A stretch of 64,000 bases of DNA from NCBI GenBank assembly GCA_963662155.1, contig OY759265.1, positions 7,612,338-7,676,337 on the forward strand, read 5' to 3'. Below the pieces are notes generated by a model. The model saw only the letters and a program-made list of their open reading frames with translations. It was not told the DNA's origin and made no database searches. The DNA is from Lamellibrachia columna (taxonomy: Eukaryota; Annelida; Polychaeta; Sabellida; Siboglinidae). A program made the position numbers and the translations under genes. Of this stretch, positions 1-11,883 are shown piece after piece. Each line of letters begins with the position of its first letter. Position 1 is the first letter of the stretch.

Positions 1-1138
1 CGACAGTCTCCCAATGCAGCCGGCGCGCCGTAGCCCGAGTCCACGCCGGGTTTGAAGTGAGTTCGCGTGTGCTCGCGTGCTCAGCTGTCGGAATATTGGA
101 ATAACACCGCTGGCGCTCAGCGGCCGCCGTGGAAGCGTCCACTAGTCTAATGCGTCGTCAGCGGAGCGGTGACGTGTTACCAGCGGTGATGAAAAGGATA
201 GCCGGTAAAAGTCTAAGCCGAAGGTTAACCCTCGAGGCAGGTTCCGCCTATTACGTCTGCTATCGTTTGTTCCGCTATATTTCCACATGGATTGCTGACG
301 ACGGATTATTTCGTAACAGTTAATTCGCCCGCGCATATGCCACCGCCAGGTCAACGGATAAATAAGCAGATCTCGGTAAAGATTAAACGGGATTACGAGA
401 ACCAGCGCTGCCGTTTATGTCGGCGACCCAACCATCTGGACAGGGGCCATGACGGCGCCCAGCGTCTATTTTGGCGCGTTTCCGCTTCGTGCTTGTTTTC
501 AAAGCTTCTCCGGACGCTGCTGCCTAGAAATGTGCAGCTCCTATCAAGTGAACACTATCACGTATTCGCATAGCCAGAACTGCTTCCTACACTCTATATC
601 GTTGTATGTCCTAGTGTTTAAGCCTTCGGAAGCTATGTGTGAAATCCAGTTGTTTTTTTACCTGGGAATTGTTGCTATCTTGTATGTTTAGTGGTTTGAT
701 ACAACCAGTGTCATTGGCAAAGTTTGAAAGTATGGACGGGGGAAGGGATATATAGTACTCCATTTTATCAACACAAATCTGCGGACCATAGCAAATGAGG
801 TATAAATGGAAAGCTGTTTGAACACACTTATCAGTGTTGCTACACTTAACATGTAATTATGCATGAATGACATCATTATGACATCATACATGAACTATCT
901 TATATACTTTACTTGAAATGTTGTTTCAGGCTTGATGTACTCAACGTATTCTGTCCATAATGTTTTTGTTTTACTTGTTGCCAGTGTTCTCTGTAACTGT
1001 TAACATGTGTGCATGCACATAATTGTGGGAATATAGCAAAGTAATTTCGGATGCGGCAACAAATCCCAATTTTAGGATGACGCTGATATGCCGTGTGAAT
1101 GAAACATTGAAATGAAGGCCTTTCGTGAAGCTAATGCA
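1..1138. other. Left flank, no recognisable gene
   Basis: The first 500 or so bases are GC- and CpG-rich compared with the AT-rich sequence that follows. This could be a CpG-rich promoter or 5' exon of a host gene running off the left edge, but the short open frames on either strand (60-95 codons) resemble no family I know. From about 560 onward the sequence is AT-rich with scattered stops. I see no splice-bounded exon, RNA gene or transposon end here. Confidence 0.3.
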
Positions 1139-1510
1139 AGATGTGACAAACAGTGCCCAATCTCAACGTCTTCACGAAATGTACTGTCAGTACAAGGACA
1201 AGATGTGACAACCAGTGACCAATGTCAACGTCTTCACGAAATGTACTGTGAGTACAAGGACAAGATGTGACAACCAGTGACCAATGTCAACGTCTTCACG
1301 AAATGTACTGTGAGTACAAGGACAAGATGTGACAACCAGTGACCAATGTCAACGTCTTCACGAAATGTACTGTGAGTACAAGGACAAGATGTGACAACCA
1401 GTGACCAATGTCAACGTCTTCACGAAATGTACTGTGAGTACAAGGACAAGGTGTGACAACCAGTGACCAATCTCAACGTCTTCACGAAATGTACTGTGAG
1501 TACAAGGACA
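1139..1510 (+). repeat. 62-bp tandem repeat, six copies
   Basis: The unit beginning AGATGTGACAACCAGTGACC recurs at 1139, 1201, 1263, 1325, 1387 and 1449, each exactly 62 bp apart, and a further partial copy starts at 1511. Copies are nearly identical; the first is the most diverged. 62 is not a multiple of three, so no reading frame is kept through the array. One frame of the last copy reads RLHEMYCEYKDKVR and runs straight into the pseudogene that follows, so the unit appears to be an amplified piece of that gene's coding sequence. Confidence 0.95.
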
Positions 1511-3153
1511 AGGTGCGAAATTGTGAACTGGGACGAACTGCACAGTCTTGGATCCAGTATATGGACATGATCTGGTTGGTGCTGAGATTCCTTCGAGCTA
1601 CGAAAGAACAACTTCGATCTGCACCTGGCCTGTGTTCAAGAATTATGGTCTTTGCTGTTCAGTGTAGACCACCACAACTATGCTCGGTACCTGTCCATCT
1701 ACTTTCTAACACTCCTGAACCTGTCACGTCCTCACACAGGGGCTGAAATTTGCTAAGAAACTGCGGGTTCAGTGTGTCCAGATCAGATGCGCCAGCATCA
1801 AGAAATCCGGTTGACTTTACTATTGGACAGACGATCAAACCCCTACCAGGGTTGGGATCACCGGGTTCAGCAGAAACTATCCAGCCTACTACTGATGGTG
1901 TATGACCAAAAATTCCAGAGCAGGCTACGTAGAGACCACATTGGAAATGTCAAATATGACACGCTCCGAAGACACAGCACACAAAGACCTTCGGCCATCA
2001 GAGATCATACATGGCAAGAAAGATCTTCAGACACTGATAACTGCTTTCCACAATTTCATAAATCCATTTGACGTTGAGGTCAATGAAGACCTGTTTTGCA
2101 TTTTTTCTGGCGCACGAGCCCGAAATGAAGTTGCGAATGATATCTTGAATGCTGAAGCAGTTGGCAAAGCAGCATTCAAAACCTGTATCCAAAAGAGGCT
2201 TGTTACCAAAACTCTCAAATTCCACGAACCTCTTCCAAGGCAGTCCTTAAAGACGTTTGGTTCTCTTGAGAAGACCAAGAAGCTAAAGTCCTCGAAGATG
2301 AAGATAATCCAAATATCCGCACAACTGAATCTCTTTGGACAGCTGCTAATTCTCTCTGAAGACAACAACCTTAGTCTACAGAAAGTACTGCAATATCCAC
2401 TTGGTTCGGTCCGATGGGCTTTAGCTACACCGGATGGGTTTCCAGTAAAGACAGACAACGCCAAACTGATGCACCAGCTTGAAGATGATGCTGCGCTGGT
2501 TCACCATCCTTGCCTTGACGACTTGGGTGCATACGTAGTTGATGGGAACGTTCTACTGCAGCACTCACTGCTTTGTCTCAGACATTGGGAGAGTTGTCTA
2601 ATAAACTGCTCAGCGTGCTGCCCAAGGTGAAGAGGGTGGACTTTGTGACCGACACCTACAAGGACAACTCAATCAACTCAACTGAAAGAAGACGATGTGG
2701 AACGGATGCATTCCTCGTTAAACGCCAAAAGAAGGGAAATCATTTCTGTCAAGCATTGACAACAAAACAAATTTGATCAGGCTTCTGCTGTCAGAGTGAC
2801 AAAAGGCAAAGTATGCTGCACAACTCCAGGGTCGTCAGATCTCCTTTGTCTGCGGGAACAGCTGTATCTCATTGACACAAGCTGATGGCATCACTGTAGA
2901 AAGTTCTCCCGTTGCAGCAATCTCCTCGTCACAGGAAGCAGCTGACACACGAATCATGTTACACTGTTTCCATGTAGTTACATCATGTACATCTGACCTC
3001 ATCGTCCGATCGCCCGAAACCGATGTGTTCATATTGCTTCTGTATTATGGTAACCGAATAGAGCAGAACGTGTTTATGGATGTTTTAGGGGCACTTGGCG
3101 AGAGAGACGGCGTTCCTGAAGGTAGTCAGACCGAGCTGGAGTTGTTTGTTTGA
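1453..3153 (+). pseudogene. Decayed member of a repeated invertebrate gene family (EADTR / SPETDVF signature)
   Basis: Open segments in several frames at 1453-1746, about 1600-1900, 1902-2630, 2573-2776 and 2872-3153 together follow, in order, a large uncharacterised family present in many copies in cnidarian, mollusc and arthropod genomes. Recognisable blocks: ELGRTAQSWIQYMDMIWLVL, NNFDLHLACVQELW, NYARYL, GFSVSRSDAPASRNPVDFTI, HKDLRPSEI, INPFDVE, a YPLGSVRWALATPDG block near 2400, RVDFVTDTYKDNSI near 2635, SSQEAADTRIMLHC near 2930 and IVRSPETDVFILLL near 3010. Frameshifts and stops break it at least five times and the C-terminal third is missing. The EADTR and SPDTDV blocks resemble the acidic motifs of PIN/FEN-like nucleases; that is my inference, and no function is established from this sequence. 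A + strand CR1 LINE starts just downstream. Confidence 0.75.
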
Positions 3154-3410
3154 TTTATGTATGGTAAACCATCATATACAGATGACCAGGCAGAAATTTC
3201 ACCAAGAATATCACGTTTGTTTGAGACTGCGTTGGTTCTGTGTATACCGGCCTCACTGAACACGTTACGCGTAGTCTAGGTTACCCGATTTTCATAGAAC
3301 TGCGCATGCGTTTATTGGTCGCGCTGGTTGTCAACCAGAGGAATTATCGGAATCTATCACTTTTAGAACACTTTCTGAGTGAGCCACTGGCGTCATGTTC
3401 TTGATTTTAG

Positions 3411-4152
3411 TTGCACATGGTTAGTTTTTGTTATCTCATAGTCGGGGGGAAGGAGACGATAGTTAAAGCGATGGGAGTGAGGGAGACGGGAGGGAAGGCG
3501 ATGGGAGCACAAGTTAGCCAGGAGATGGGAGGGAAAGGTGAAATGTTGATGCGTGAGAGAGATCCTGATAACAGTCTGCCACCAAGTGACAAGGCTGCAG
3601 GACAGACTGTGATGGAGGGGATCCATCGGAAGAGCTCAATAGTTAGGAAGACCGACAGAGTCTTAAACAATGGAGAGGACGTTGTAGTTTACTTGCCTGG
3701 GGCCAAAATAGAGGCAATAACTGAGAGGGTAGAAAACATTGTGGGTTTGGGCAAGGGTGGATCTGTTTTAGTACACGTAGGGACAAATAACGTAGAGAGG
3801 AAGGGTACAACTGCCATAGTTAGGAAATACAGGAATTTGGTCAGAACACTAAAGCAGACGCGGGTTGAGCAGGTAATACTGTCAGGGATTCTACCAGTTA
3901 TAGGAAGGAGGGGTCATAGATATAGAAATTGCCGGGGGATGGCAATTAAAATGCTAGTCGAGAAGCTATGTAGAGAAGAGGAAGTGGGTTTTGTGGGGAA
4001 GTTTTGTTGGAAGGGCTGATATGTACATGAAGGATGGGCTGCATCTAAGTGGAAAGGGGGCAGCAGTATTTGCGGAAGGGCTAGCAGCAGCAGTAGACAG
4101 TGGCATGGGTAGCATAACGAATATTTTTGGTAGTCAACACTATTTAAACTAG
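3411..4152 (+). pseudogene. CR1 ORF1, SGNH/GDSL-like esterase domain (frameshifted)
   Basis: The open frame runs from 3411 to 4019 (202 codons); the homologous C-terminus, ending in the FGSQHYLN motif before TAG at 4150-4152, continues in another frame after an 8-nt deletion near 3993 relative to copy B. Visible SGNH-hydrolase blocks are the LPGAKIEAIT stretch, the block-III segment VLVHVGTNNVE and the C-terminal Asp-His block seen as MYMKDGLHLSGKG. The block-I GDS nucleophile motif is not obvious: this region reads NNGEDVVVYLPG. ORF1 proteins of CR1 LINEs commonly carry such an esterase domain; its role in transposition is unresolved. The first roughly 75 codons are Met/Gly/Arg-rich and may be leader rather than protein, so the true start is uncertain. 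Confidence 0.85.
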
Positions 4153-4174
4153 AAGCGCAGGGGGTTACTTAGAG

Positions 4175-7011
4175 ATGCCTCAAGCAGGACAAGAGGCCGC
4201 TAGTACAGATAAGCCAATAACAAAATGTCCGAAAAACATGTCTGAAGCAGGTTATAGATGCGTGAGTTTAAATGCTAGGAGTATAATAAATAAGAAAAAC
4301 GAATTAAACATTATGGTAGAAGATATTGACCCTCACATAATTGGTATAACCGAATCATGGGCCAACACAGACATTACAGATGCTGAATTAGGATTGACAG
4401 GATACGTAATGTTTAGGAGAGATCGAATAGGAAGAAGGGGAGGGGGAGTTATTTTATATGTTAAAGAATCTATTCAGGCTTATGAAATAAAATTAGAAAG
4501 CGAAGTAGATTACGATGAAGCTGTTTGGTGCAAAATAGTTTCAGGAAATTCAAAATTAACTATTGGATTAGTTTACCGAAGTCCAAACATAAACGAAGCG
4601 GATAACACAAAAATACAAAATGCTATAAAGGAAGTTAGTAAAGGGGAATGTATCATAATGGGAGATTTTAACCATGGACACATACAATGGAAATATCAAG
4701 AGAGTACAGGGGGTGATGACCAACAATTTTTAATTCAGGAGAGCTTCCTTACTCAGCACGTGCTAGAACCAACCAGGGGAGAAAATGTATTAGATATAGT
4801 TTTATCATCACAAAAAGAATTTGTCGATAATGTAAAAATACATGAACCACATGAATCATTGGGTAACAGTGACCACAATCAAATACATTTTGACATCAAC
4901 GTAAAATCAGAAAGTAAAATAAAAAACGTATAGGAGAAACTTCCACAAAGGTAACTATAAAGATATGAGAAAATACTTAGCAAAGCTAGATAGGAATAAC
5001 ATGCTGATGAATAAGACCGCAATTGAATGTTGGAATATTCTAAAATATAAAATTGAGAGTATCATCGATAAATTTGTTCCCTTGAAAAAACAAGGAAAAC
5101 GGTCTAGAAAGAAACACTTGTCAAAAGAAGCTATTAGAAAAATAGTGTTTAAGCAAACTATGTGAAGGGTTTATATGCGTACCAGAAAGGATGAAGACTA
5201 TGCAAATTACAAAGAGGCACTTAACCTAGCTACAACTGAAATTAGAAAATCTAAAAGAACCTTTGAAAAAAAATTGGCAGGTAATATAAAAAATGACAGC
5301 AAGAGTTTCTATGCTTATGTAAGGAGTAAACAGAACGTTCGAGATAAGGTCGGCCCACTGGAAAACAACAGGGGAAACATAATTTCAGAGGGGTTTCAAA
5401 TGGCAGAGGTCCTGAATGAGTATTTCAGCTCAGTATTAACCACAGAAGATATCAGCTCACTTCCAGTTCCATTTACTAAATTTGAGGGAAATAAATCAGA
5501 ACATTTAGGGCAGTTATATGTAACTCCTGTAATGATAGCAAAAAAAATTAAGAAGATGAAAGATAATAAATCACCTGGAGTTGATGGGATACCACCAAAA
5601 CTGCTTAAAGAAATTGTTGAGCAAATTAGTACACCACTTGCAAAATTGTTTAACTTGTCACTAGACGAAGGAATAGTTCCATCAGAATGGAAAGAAGCAA
5701 ACATTACGCCACTATTTAAGAAGGGATCGAGGAACAAGCCAGAAAATTACAGACCAGTGAGTTTAACATCAGTTATATGTAAATTACTCGAAACATTAAT
5801 TAGAGACCACATGGTGGAATTCCTTGTAAAACATAATTTAATAAATACATCTCAACATGGGTTCCTAAAAGCAAGATCATGTCTAACCAATCTCTTGTGT
5901 TTTTTTGAAGAAATTACAAAGTGGGTAGATGACGGGTCACCAGTGGATGTTGTCTACTTAGATTTTCAGAAAGCTTTCGATAAAGTGCCACACCAAAGAT
6001 TGATACTTAAACTAAAAGCCCATGGTATAGGTAATGATGTAATCAACTGGATAGAAAAGTGGCTTACACACAGAAGACAGAGAGTAATAGTAGACGGTGA
6101 GATTTCAAACTGGAAATCGGTTTTGAGTGGGGTACCACAGGGATCAGTATTAGGCCCTATACTGTTTTTACTATATATAAATGATCTAGAAGATGACATA
6201 TCTAGCAAAGTAATCAAATTTGCAGATGACACAAAAGTATTCAGAAAGGTTACAAATTATATAGATAAACAAAGTTTACAGGATGATCTAGATAAATTAG
6301 TTAAATGGTCAGAAAAATGGCAAATGTTATTCAATTTTTGGAAGTGCAAATGTATACACATAGGGCATGGAAACATGGACGAAGAATATAAAATGGGGGG
6401 TGCTGTACTAGGTAGAACCACACAAGAAAAGGACTTAGGAGTAACATTAGTGCTGACATGAAAGTTTCAGAGCAATGTGGGATTGCTGCTTCAAAAGGAA
6501 ATCAAATTCTAGGAGAACTATCATGTATAAGGAGAAACAGCTAATTGTACCCCTGTATAAAGCAATAGTTAGACCACATTTGGAATATTGTATTCAAGCA
6601 TGGAGGCCGTATCGTAAAAAGGACAAGCTAGAAAGAATACAACGAAGAGCAACCAAAATGATTCCAGAATTGAGAGACCTTAGTTATGAAAGTCGCTTAT
6701 TACAATGTGGTTTGACAACACTAGAGACAAGGAGATTAAGAGGAGACCAAATAGGAGTATTTAAAATAGTGAACGGTTATGAGGATGTTGATAGTAATAT
6801 GTTCTTCAAACTTAAATAAGGCAGTAGAACCAGAGGACACAAAGCAGCATTAGTTAAGGAGCAGTGTAGGTTGGACATGAGAAAGTACTCTTTCTCACAG
6901 AGGGTGATAAATGAATGGAACAAACTGCCAAATGATTGTGTTAATTCTAGTAGTGTGAATATGTTTAAAAATAGAACTGACAGATATTTGATAAGGGCGG
7001 GCTACACATAG
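4175..7011 (+). pseudogene. CR1 ORF2, endonuclease plus reverse transcriptase (broken)
   Basis: ORF2 follows ORF1 by about 20 nt. The first segment (4175-4933) is an apurinic-type endonuclease: SLNARSIINKKNEL, GITESWANTD, GGGVILYVKE, GLVYRSPN, IIMGDFNHGHIQW and the catalytic SDHNQIHFDI block. The RT segment (5175-6461) contains [66 protein letters not shown] and the catalytic FADD at 6219-6230. The thumb and C-terminal part lies at 6475-6819 and continues to TAG at 7009-7011. Breaks: frameshift near 4930, TGA at 5163-5165 where copy B has Trp, a 1-nt deletion near 6450, a 10-nt deletion near 6515, and a TAA near 6817. Intact CR1 ORF2 is about 900 residues, so the coding length is essentially complete. 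Confidence 0.93.
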
Positions 7012-7116
7012 ATGAGAAAAGTGTTGGACTCTCGATAAGCCAATGGTTTCCTTGTCCACTTTGCCATCTGGAACTTGTTGTTTGGGATGGCAATCTTGTT
7101 AAATCTTGTTAAATCT

Positions 7117-7379
7117 ATATGCATAACCCCAAACTATGACGTTTGTTTCTCTTTAAATAACGATATTGAAAATGAATTAGCTATTTTGAGTGCACGTCCA
7201 GCTGCAATGGGAATCAAAAGTGACAAAAAACTGTCACTGTACGACGACCATCATTCTATTGGTTTCCCTTTGTTGACTAACTTCTTAGTTTTTCGATAGA
7301 TTATATTACTCCACTTTTACATTATTTTATTTATCTGCTATGTTATAATAATATCCTTGACATTGCTTCCGGCTGCTAT
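7117..7379. other. Unassigned spacer
   Basis: AT-rich sequence between the CR1 3' end and the CAAGTC-rich repeat. An open frame at 7075-7299 begins inside the CR1 tail and resembles nothing I recognise. Confidence 0.3.
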
Positions 7380-7725
7380 GATCAGACTTGTTGGCAAGTC
7401 ACAAACTGACAAGTCAAGTCTCAATTCATTGAGCTGTAAGTCAAGTCAAGTCGCAAGTCGATGACCCCCAAATCAAGTCTCGAGTCGAGATTGTTGTGGT
7501 TTGTCTTGCTGTCCCGCCACAACATTAGTCAATCATATCAAGTACTTCCTAATTATTGTATTTGATGCGACCTATCACAACAACATGGTCTCGTGTTGCG
7601 TATATTTCCACCCACCAGAGACAAGTCAAGTCAAGTCTCGAGTCATCTCTATAAATCCAAAGTCAAGTCGCAAATCATGAAGATGGGTATTCGAGTACGA
7701 CTCGAGTCAACAAGTCTACCTTTGA
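7380..7725 (+). repeat. CAAGTC-rich interspersed repeat (two clusters)
   Basis: Two clusters of irregular (A)AGTC / CAAGTCAAGTC motifs, at about 7385-7500 and 7615-7715, lie in the same orientation either side of a unique segment of about 115 bp. Both contain TCGAGTC variants. Dense short subterminal motifs of this sort are common in non-autonomous DNA transposons, but I cannot define terminal inverted repeats or a target duplication, so classification remains open. Confidence 0.6.
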
Positions 7726-8009
7726 GTTGTTGCAATTGAGAAAAAAACTTTTCTGAGACTGCATGTTCTATTTCGTTTGCTTGAACATGCTCGATAAACC
7801 TTGGATGTATATTGGCATTCTGTCTGGTGAATGCACGCGGTATTAACTCCCTCGTTAATAGTCCAAACACTGATGTGTTATTCGTTGCTACGGCATCATC
7901 GCTGCACATCCAGGCTCATATGTGCTTCCGTGCAGGCAAAGCAGACAATACACGGCTGATTGGTCTGCAGGCAGCGCAGCGCATAACTGCCATAATATGT
8001 GGTGATTCA

Positions 8010-9409
8010 GTGAATGCCTTTTACTAAAAGATAACGTGAAAACCTCCAGATAGATCCAGACTATAATAATATATTTATTTATTCGTACTACAATGTGTAC
8101 AATTAAGTTAAAACAATGTTTGCTGGGTACATAAAACATAAAACAAAAGGCAACGAGAGCAACTCGTCTTTGGTTAAAAAAGTGCTACACACATTCTCTA
8201 TATTGTACAGCACATCCTTTGTAAATGTTTAGTAGTTTCTTACCCAGCCCTTCTTAATGGTGGTTTTGAATGAGATCATAAAATAATTTGTGTTCATAAT
8301 ACAGAAGGTTGTGGCATCATGTTTGAATTGTGATAATATGTAATTGAAACTTTTAGACAAGAGAACCACATCTGTGAAAAGCTAGATGAGAGAGCATATT
8401 CAAACTGGTGTTATTGCATTTTAAGCAACTCTGCATAAAACGCACCATTTGATTCATAATCTGAATTTGAATTGGGAGACATTCTGCTAAAGTGGCACCA
8501 TATTACAATCGGTGCAACCAGGTAGATAAAAAAGTTTCCTGATACCCTTGCGTCATGTAGTATAAAACTCATCTACACATTTGTCTTGCAAGTTCCAGAG
8601 ACATAGACCATAGAAAGAGGTACAGTACGACATAAATAACTGACGTTTTGTACTTATATTACAAACCCCAAAGTTAGGAGATAATGAATGTAAATGCCAT
8701 ATGGAATCACGACATGTCTTTAACCATAGCCTGATGCATGCCATGACCAATAGTGTGGCCGAAATGCAACCCTTTTTAAATATATCACAACTGCATTATT
8801 TAATAAGTTGACATTTTGACGGGTTAAATTTAAAATCATATTCGGATACAAAGTCTACACAGATGTCACACATTTTGTTCAATGTATATATCGATGGAAC
8901 TATTAAAGATATATCATCAGCATAGCCGGTAGCACCATAATACTTATGACCTATCATACAACCGAATCCAGACATGCTGAGTTTTGTTAACAGTACATGT
9001 GTGCGTGTGCGTGTGCGTGTGCGTGTGCGTGTGTGTGTACTATACTAGCGGATAACACCCCACCCTGCTTCACTCCATTGGTAGTGGAGAAATAATCTGA
9101 CATGGAATTGTTTCACGACACGTTCAAGTGTTGATTAGTGTTCATATAAAGTAAACATCTGATTAGCAAGGAATTAATTCCTCTATCCATCAGTAAATTA
9201 AAACGTTTACCATAATTTACTTTATCAAATGCTTTCGTGGCATCTGATAATAGCACATACACATCATATTTATTATGTTGGAAATAGTTCACAATCTCCA
9301 TTAGCGCAAATGTACATTTAGCTGTAGAGCTCTGAGGTTTAAAGCCAGAATGTACATCACTTGTACACCGCGTTGTTAAAACGTACGGACAACCGTAGAC
9401 AGCGGACAC
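8010..9409 (-). pseudogene. Non-LTR retrotransposon reverse transcriptase fragment
   Basis: Reading right to left, 9409-9113 encodes SGFKPQSSTAKCTFAL, YVLLSDATKAFDKVNYGKRF (an RT block with the first catalytic Asp) and INSLLIRCLLYMN; it continues after 9113 with SDYFSTTNGVKQGGVLSAS. A (GTGTGC)n tract at 8999-9038 replaces the residues expected before LLTKLSMSGFGCMIGHKYYG. The catalytic YADD is at about 8913-8924 (GATGYADDIS). A thumb-like region follows at 8553-8750 and degraded similarity continues to about 8010. Stops and frameshifts are frequent. It belongs to a different LINE lineage from the CR1 copies in this window; I cannot place it by eye. Confidence 0.8.
8999..9038 (+). repeat. (GTGTGC)n microsatellite inside LINE RT
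   Basis: About 40 bp of GTGCGT/GTGT repeats occupy the codons between the GGVLSAS block and the LLTKLSMSG block of the minus-strand RT fragment. Confidence 0.9.
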
Positions 9410-9431
9410 GAATTAGTATCGCTTCTGTGAA

Positions 9432-9640
9432 CTAACGATGACGGGTTACAGTCAACACGGCTGTGCCATTTGGTAATTTACGAACGTCGCACATTTGCCT
9501 GCATGACACGTGCCATATAACGTGCATGACCTGTGACATACAAAGAGCACGACATGTGGTATTGACATGTGACATGTAACGTGCATGACTTGTGATATAT
9601 AACTGTGACGTCCGTGACATATTCCAACAGGCAACAAGAA
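9432..9640. other. Degenerate GACATGTGACAT-rich segment
   Basis: Irregular repetition of TGCATGACnTGTGACATA-like words produces short overlapping open frames. The periodicity is not regular enough to define a unit. No protein similarity is seen. Confidence 0.35.
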
Positions 9641-9764
9641 ATAACTGTCGCTGCGCTGATATATGGTTAGCTACGTGGAATAATTTGTTATTTAGGGATA
9701 TTAATATCTTTTAATCTGGTTTGTCGTTTGATTAATTGCGGTTTGTGGATATTGTTAGTGGGAT

Positions 9765-9945
9765 TGATTGAAGAGAGGGGATGCGTTCCGGATGGAGGGT
9801 AGAAGGAGAAGAGGAAGACACAGACTGAGATTGGGAGGACTGCGTGAAGAGAGATTTGGCGGCAGTGGGAGGAGCGTGGAGAACGAGAGAGAGGGGTGGG
9901 GGTGGGGAGTGGAGACAGGTGTTGGAGACAACAGTGAAACGGGAT
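9765..9945 (+). repeat. Purine-rich tract
   Basis: About 180 bp of mainly G and A on the + strand, including GGGGTGGGGGTGGGGAG near 9893. It could form triplex or quadruplex structures; no coding role is evident. Confidence 0.6.
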
Positions 9946-11011
9946 GAGTTAGGTCTACAACGCTGACAGCCATGTGAACATATGCTGAGTTTCGCTAGGT
10001 TTTCAACACATTTGGGCTAGTAAAAAATTTTCAAATTGTAATAAAAATACTCCAGGAGTAAGCGAAGTGTCACCAATCAGAACCGAAATCCTAAAAATAC
10101 TCCTGTGTTACAAGGCGCATATTTAGATGGTTTGTTTCATTAATTATTATTTTAAGGCGAAGTAAGCTTTTTTACTGTCAACATGTGCTTACTTTGTCGA
10201 CGAGATAGTCACGACGTTAGGTGCTACATTATTCATCGTGTGTAGACTATTTGTACGCAACACAAGGCACAGGTTTTAATATGGAAAACTAACAAGAGAG
10301 TGGCCATGCTATTAGTATTCCATGCGACGGGCTAGGCTTAATTATTGTTGTCTGCAGTTGTCCTTGCACGATTTGGTTGTAATTATGTTCGAGTATTGAC
10401 AACATCCACCTGTCGTTATATCAATAATGCCGTATGATATACAAAACGTTGTTCGTTTGTCACCTTTCTAAAGCGGCAAGCTAGTGTCAAATATTAAATC
10501 AGTAATATGCTACCACAGTACAGAAAGTTGTCTCTGCGAGCTCTGCCAGGTGGGGTAACTGGTTTGATTCGCCGAGAAACTCCCTGTAACTATTTCGGCA
10601 CGGCAAATAGGAGAGCAGAGAGAATTGTTTTGTGTAGGCCGAGTATCTGTGATAGTGGTGATTTCAAGTTGTATTTTAAACCGTTTTCAGTTCGGCGCAC
10701 TTTATCGAGACCTGCATGGTTAGGCTACTCAATCCCCTAGCAAATATCAAATAAAAATAATTCCTACGCTAATAGCAAATTTCTACATACATAGTGTAAG
10801 GGTTCACAAATATCGGCTTGTTGTAGAGAAATACAATGCAATCACGAAATAGTTATAAAAAATAAGTTAGATTTCGCCTAGGCGTAGTCAAACGCCCCAG
10901 TAACAGGCATTTTTGGAAAACATATTTAAACAAGATTTCCATCTGTTGTGTCTCGTTGTCTAAAATGATTGTATTTTATCGTAACAGATTAAGATAGACA
11001 TGAATGCGAAC
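9946..11011. other. Unassigned AT-rich spacer
   Basis: No transposon domain, RNA gene or convincing exon is visible. An open frame at 10507-10740 (77 codons) shows no motif I recognise and is probably chance. Confidence 0.3.
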
Positions 11012-11423
11012 ATCAGAAAAATGGCAAATGTTATTAAATTTTGGGAAGTGCAAATGTATACACATAGGGCATGGAAACATGGACGAAGAATATAAAATGG
11101 GGGATGCTGTACTATGTAGAACCACACAAGAAAAGGACTTAGGAGTAACATTTAGTGCTGACATGAAAGTTTCAGAGCAATGTAGGATTGCTGCTTCAAA
11201 AGGAAATCAAATTCTAGGGCTAATTAGGAGAACTATCATGTATAAGGAGAAACAGCTAATTGTACCCCTGTACAAAGCAATAGTTAGATCACATTTGGAA
11301 TATTGTATTCAAGCATGGAGGCCGTATCGTAAAAAGGACATAGACAAGCTAGAAAGAATACAACGAAGAGCAACCAAAATGATTCCAGAATTGAGAGACC
11401 TTAGTTATGAAACCATTAGCCTG
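11012..11423 (+). pseudogene. CR1 LINE fragment (RT thumb region), copy D
   Basis: The segment encodes SEKWQMLLNFGKCKCIHIGH, KDLGVTFSADMKVSEQC, LIVPLYKAIVRSHLEYCIQA and RIQRRATKMIPELRDLSYE, equivalent to ORF2 positions from about 6310 to 6690 of copy A and very close to it. It retains the bases deleted in copy A (ATTTAGTG and GGGCTAATTAGG), so it is not simply a duplicate of that damaged copy. It is truncated at both ends and fuses directly at 11423/11424 to inverted Gypsy integrase sequence. Confidence 0.9.
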
Positions 11424-11880
11424 TGGCCAAATTGGACTTATCTTTCTGTGGTGGAATCAAAGATGATGAGAGAATTTCTCGAATTCTGTACCATTGAACG
11501 GACTGCCGTTGTCATAGTTTGCCAATTCCTGATTTCCCTGTCGTGCGAAGATGTTACGCAACTTTGGAAGGACGGCTGCTACAGCTGCAGACGTGACTAT
11601 TTCCACTTCTGCAAATTTGCTGTAGTCGTCCATAACAACGAGAAGGTATTTGGCAGTGGGAATTGGGCCTAAAAAGTCAAGCGAGGCAATCTTCCACGGC
11701 GCGGAAGGAAGTGGTGTTGCTATTGTTGGTTCTGGGTTGATTGGACCGCTAGTAGTTGCTTGGCACGCTAAACAGCTCTACGTATTTCTCTGCCGTGTAG
11801 TTAATCCAAGGGACCACACTATTTCACGCAGTAATTTCTTTCACGATTCCTCGTTGGCTTACGTGCGCGAGTTATACGGT
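11424..11880 (-). pseudogene. Ty3/Gypsy integrase fragment, separated 3' part of the minus-strand element
   Basis: On the minus strand this reads SCLACQATTSGPINPEP, then PWKIASLDFLGPIPTAKYLL, VVMDDYSKFAEVEIVTSAA (first catalytic Asp, about 11621-11640), IFARQGNQE and YDNGSPFNGTEFEKF (second catalytic region, about 11507-11518), ending at HRKISPIWPQANG. The third catalytic residue (Glu, normally just after the ANG) is lost at the junction with the CR1 fragment. The type matches the integrase expected downstream of the minus-strand RT/RNase H at 15545-16380, from which it is separated by the plus-strand Gypsy element. Confidence 0.85.
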
Positions 11881-11883
11881 TTT

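Larger units (their letters stand above)
3238..7116 (+). mobile_element. CR1-clade LINE, copy A, near full length but broken
   Basis: The element has a leader (about 3238-3410), an SGNH-type ORF1, an endonuclease plus reverse transcriptase ORF2 and a 3' end with two copies of the 10-mer AAATCTTGTT at about 7090-7112. CR1 elements characteristically end in short tandem repeats rather than poly(A). The leader region shares blocks (TAGTCTAGGTTA, TTGGTCGCGCTGGTT, TTTTAGAACAC, TTCTTGATT) with 44720-44870. Compared with copy B at 56.2-59.7 kb (-), coding damage includes an 8-nt deletion in ORF1 near 3993, a stop at 5163, a 1-nt deletion near 6450, a 10-nt deletion near 6515 and a stop near 6817. 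It is dead as an autonomous element. Confidence 0.92.
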
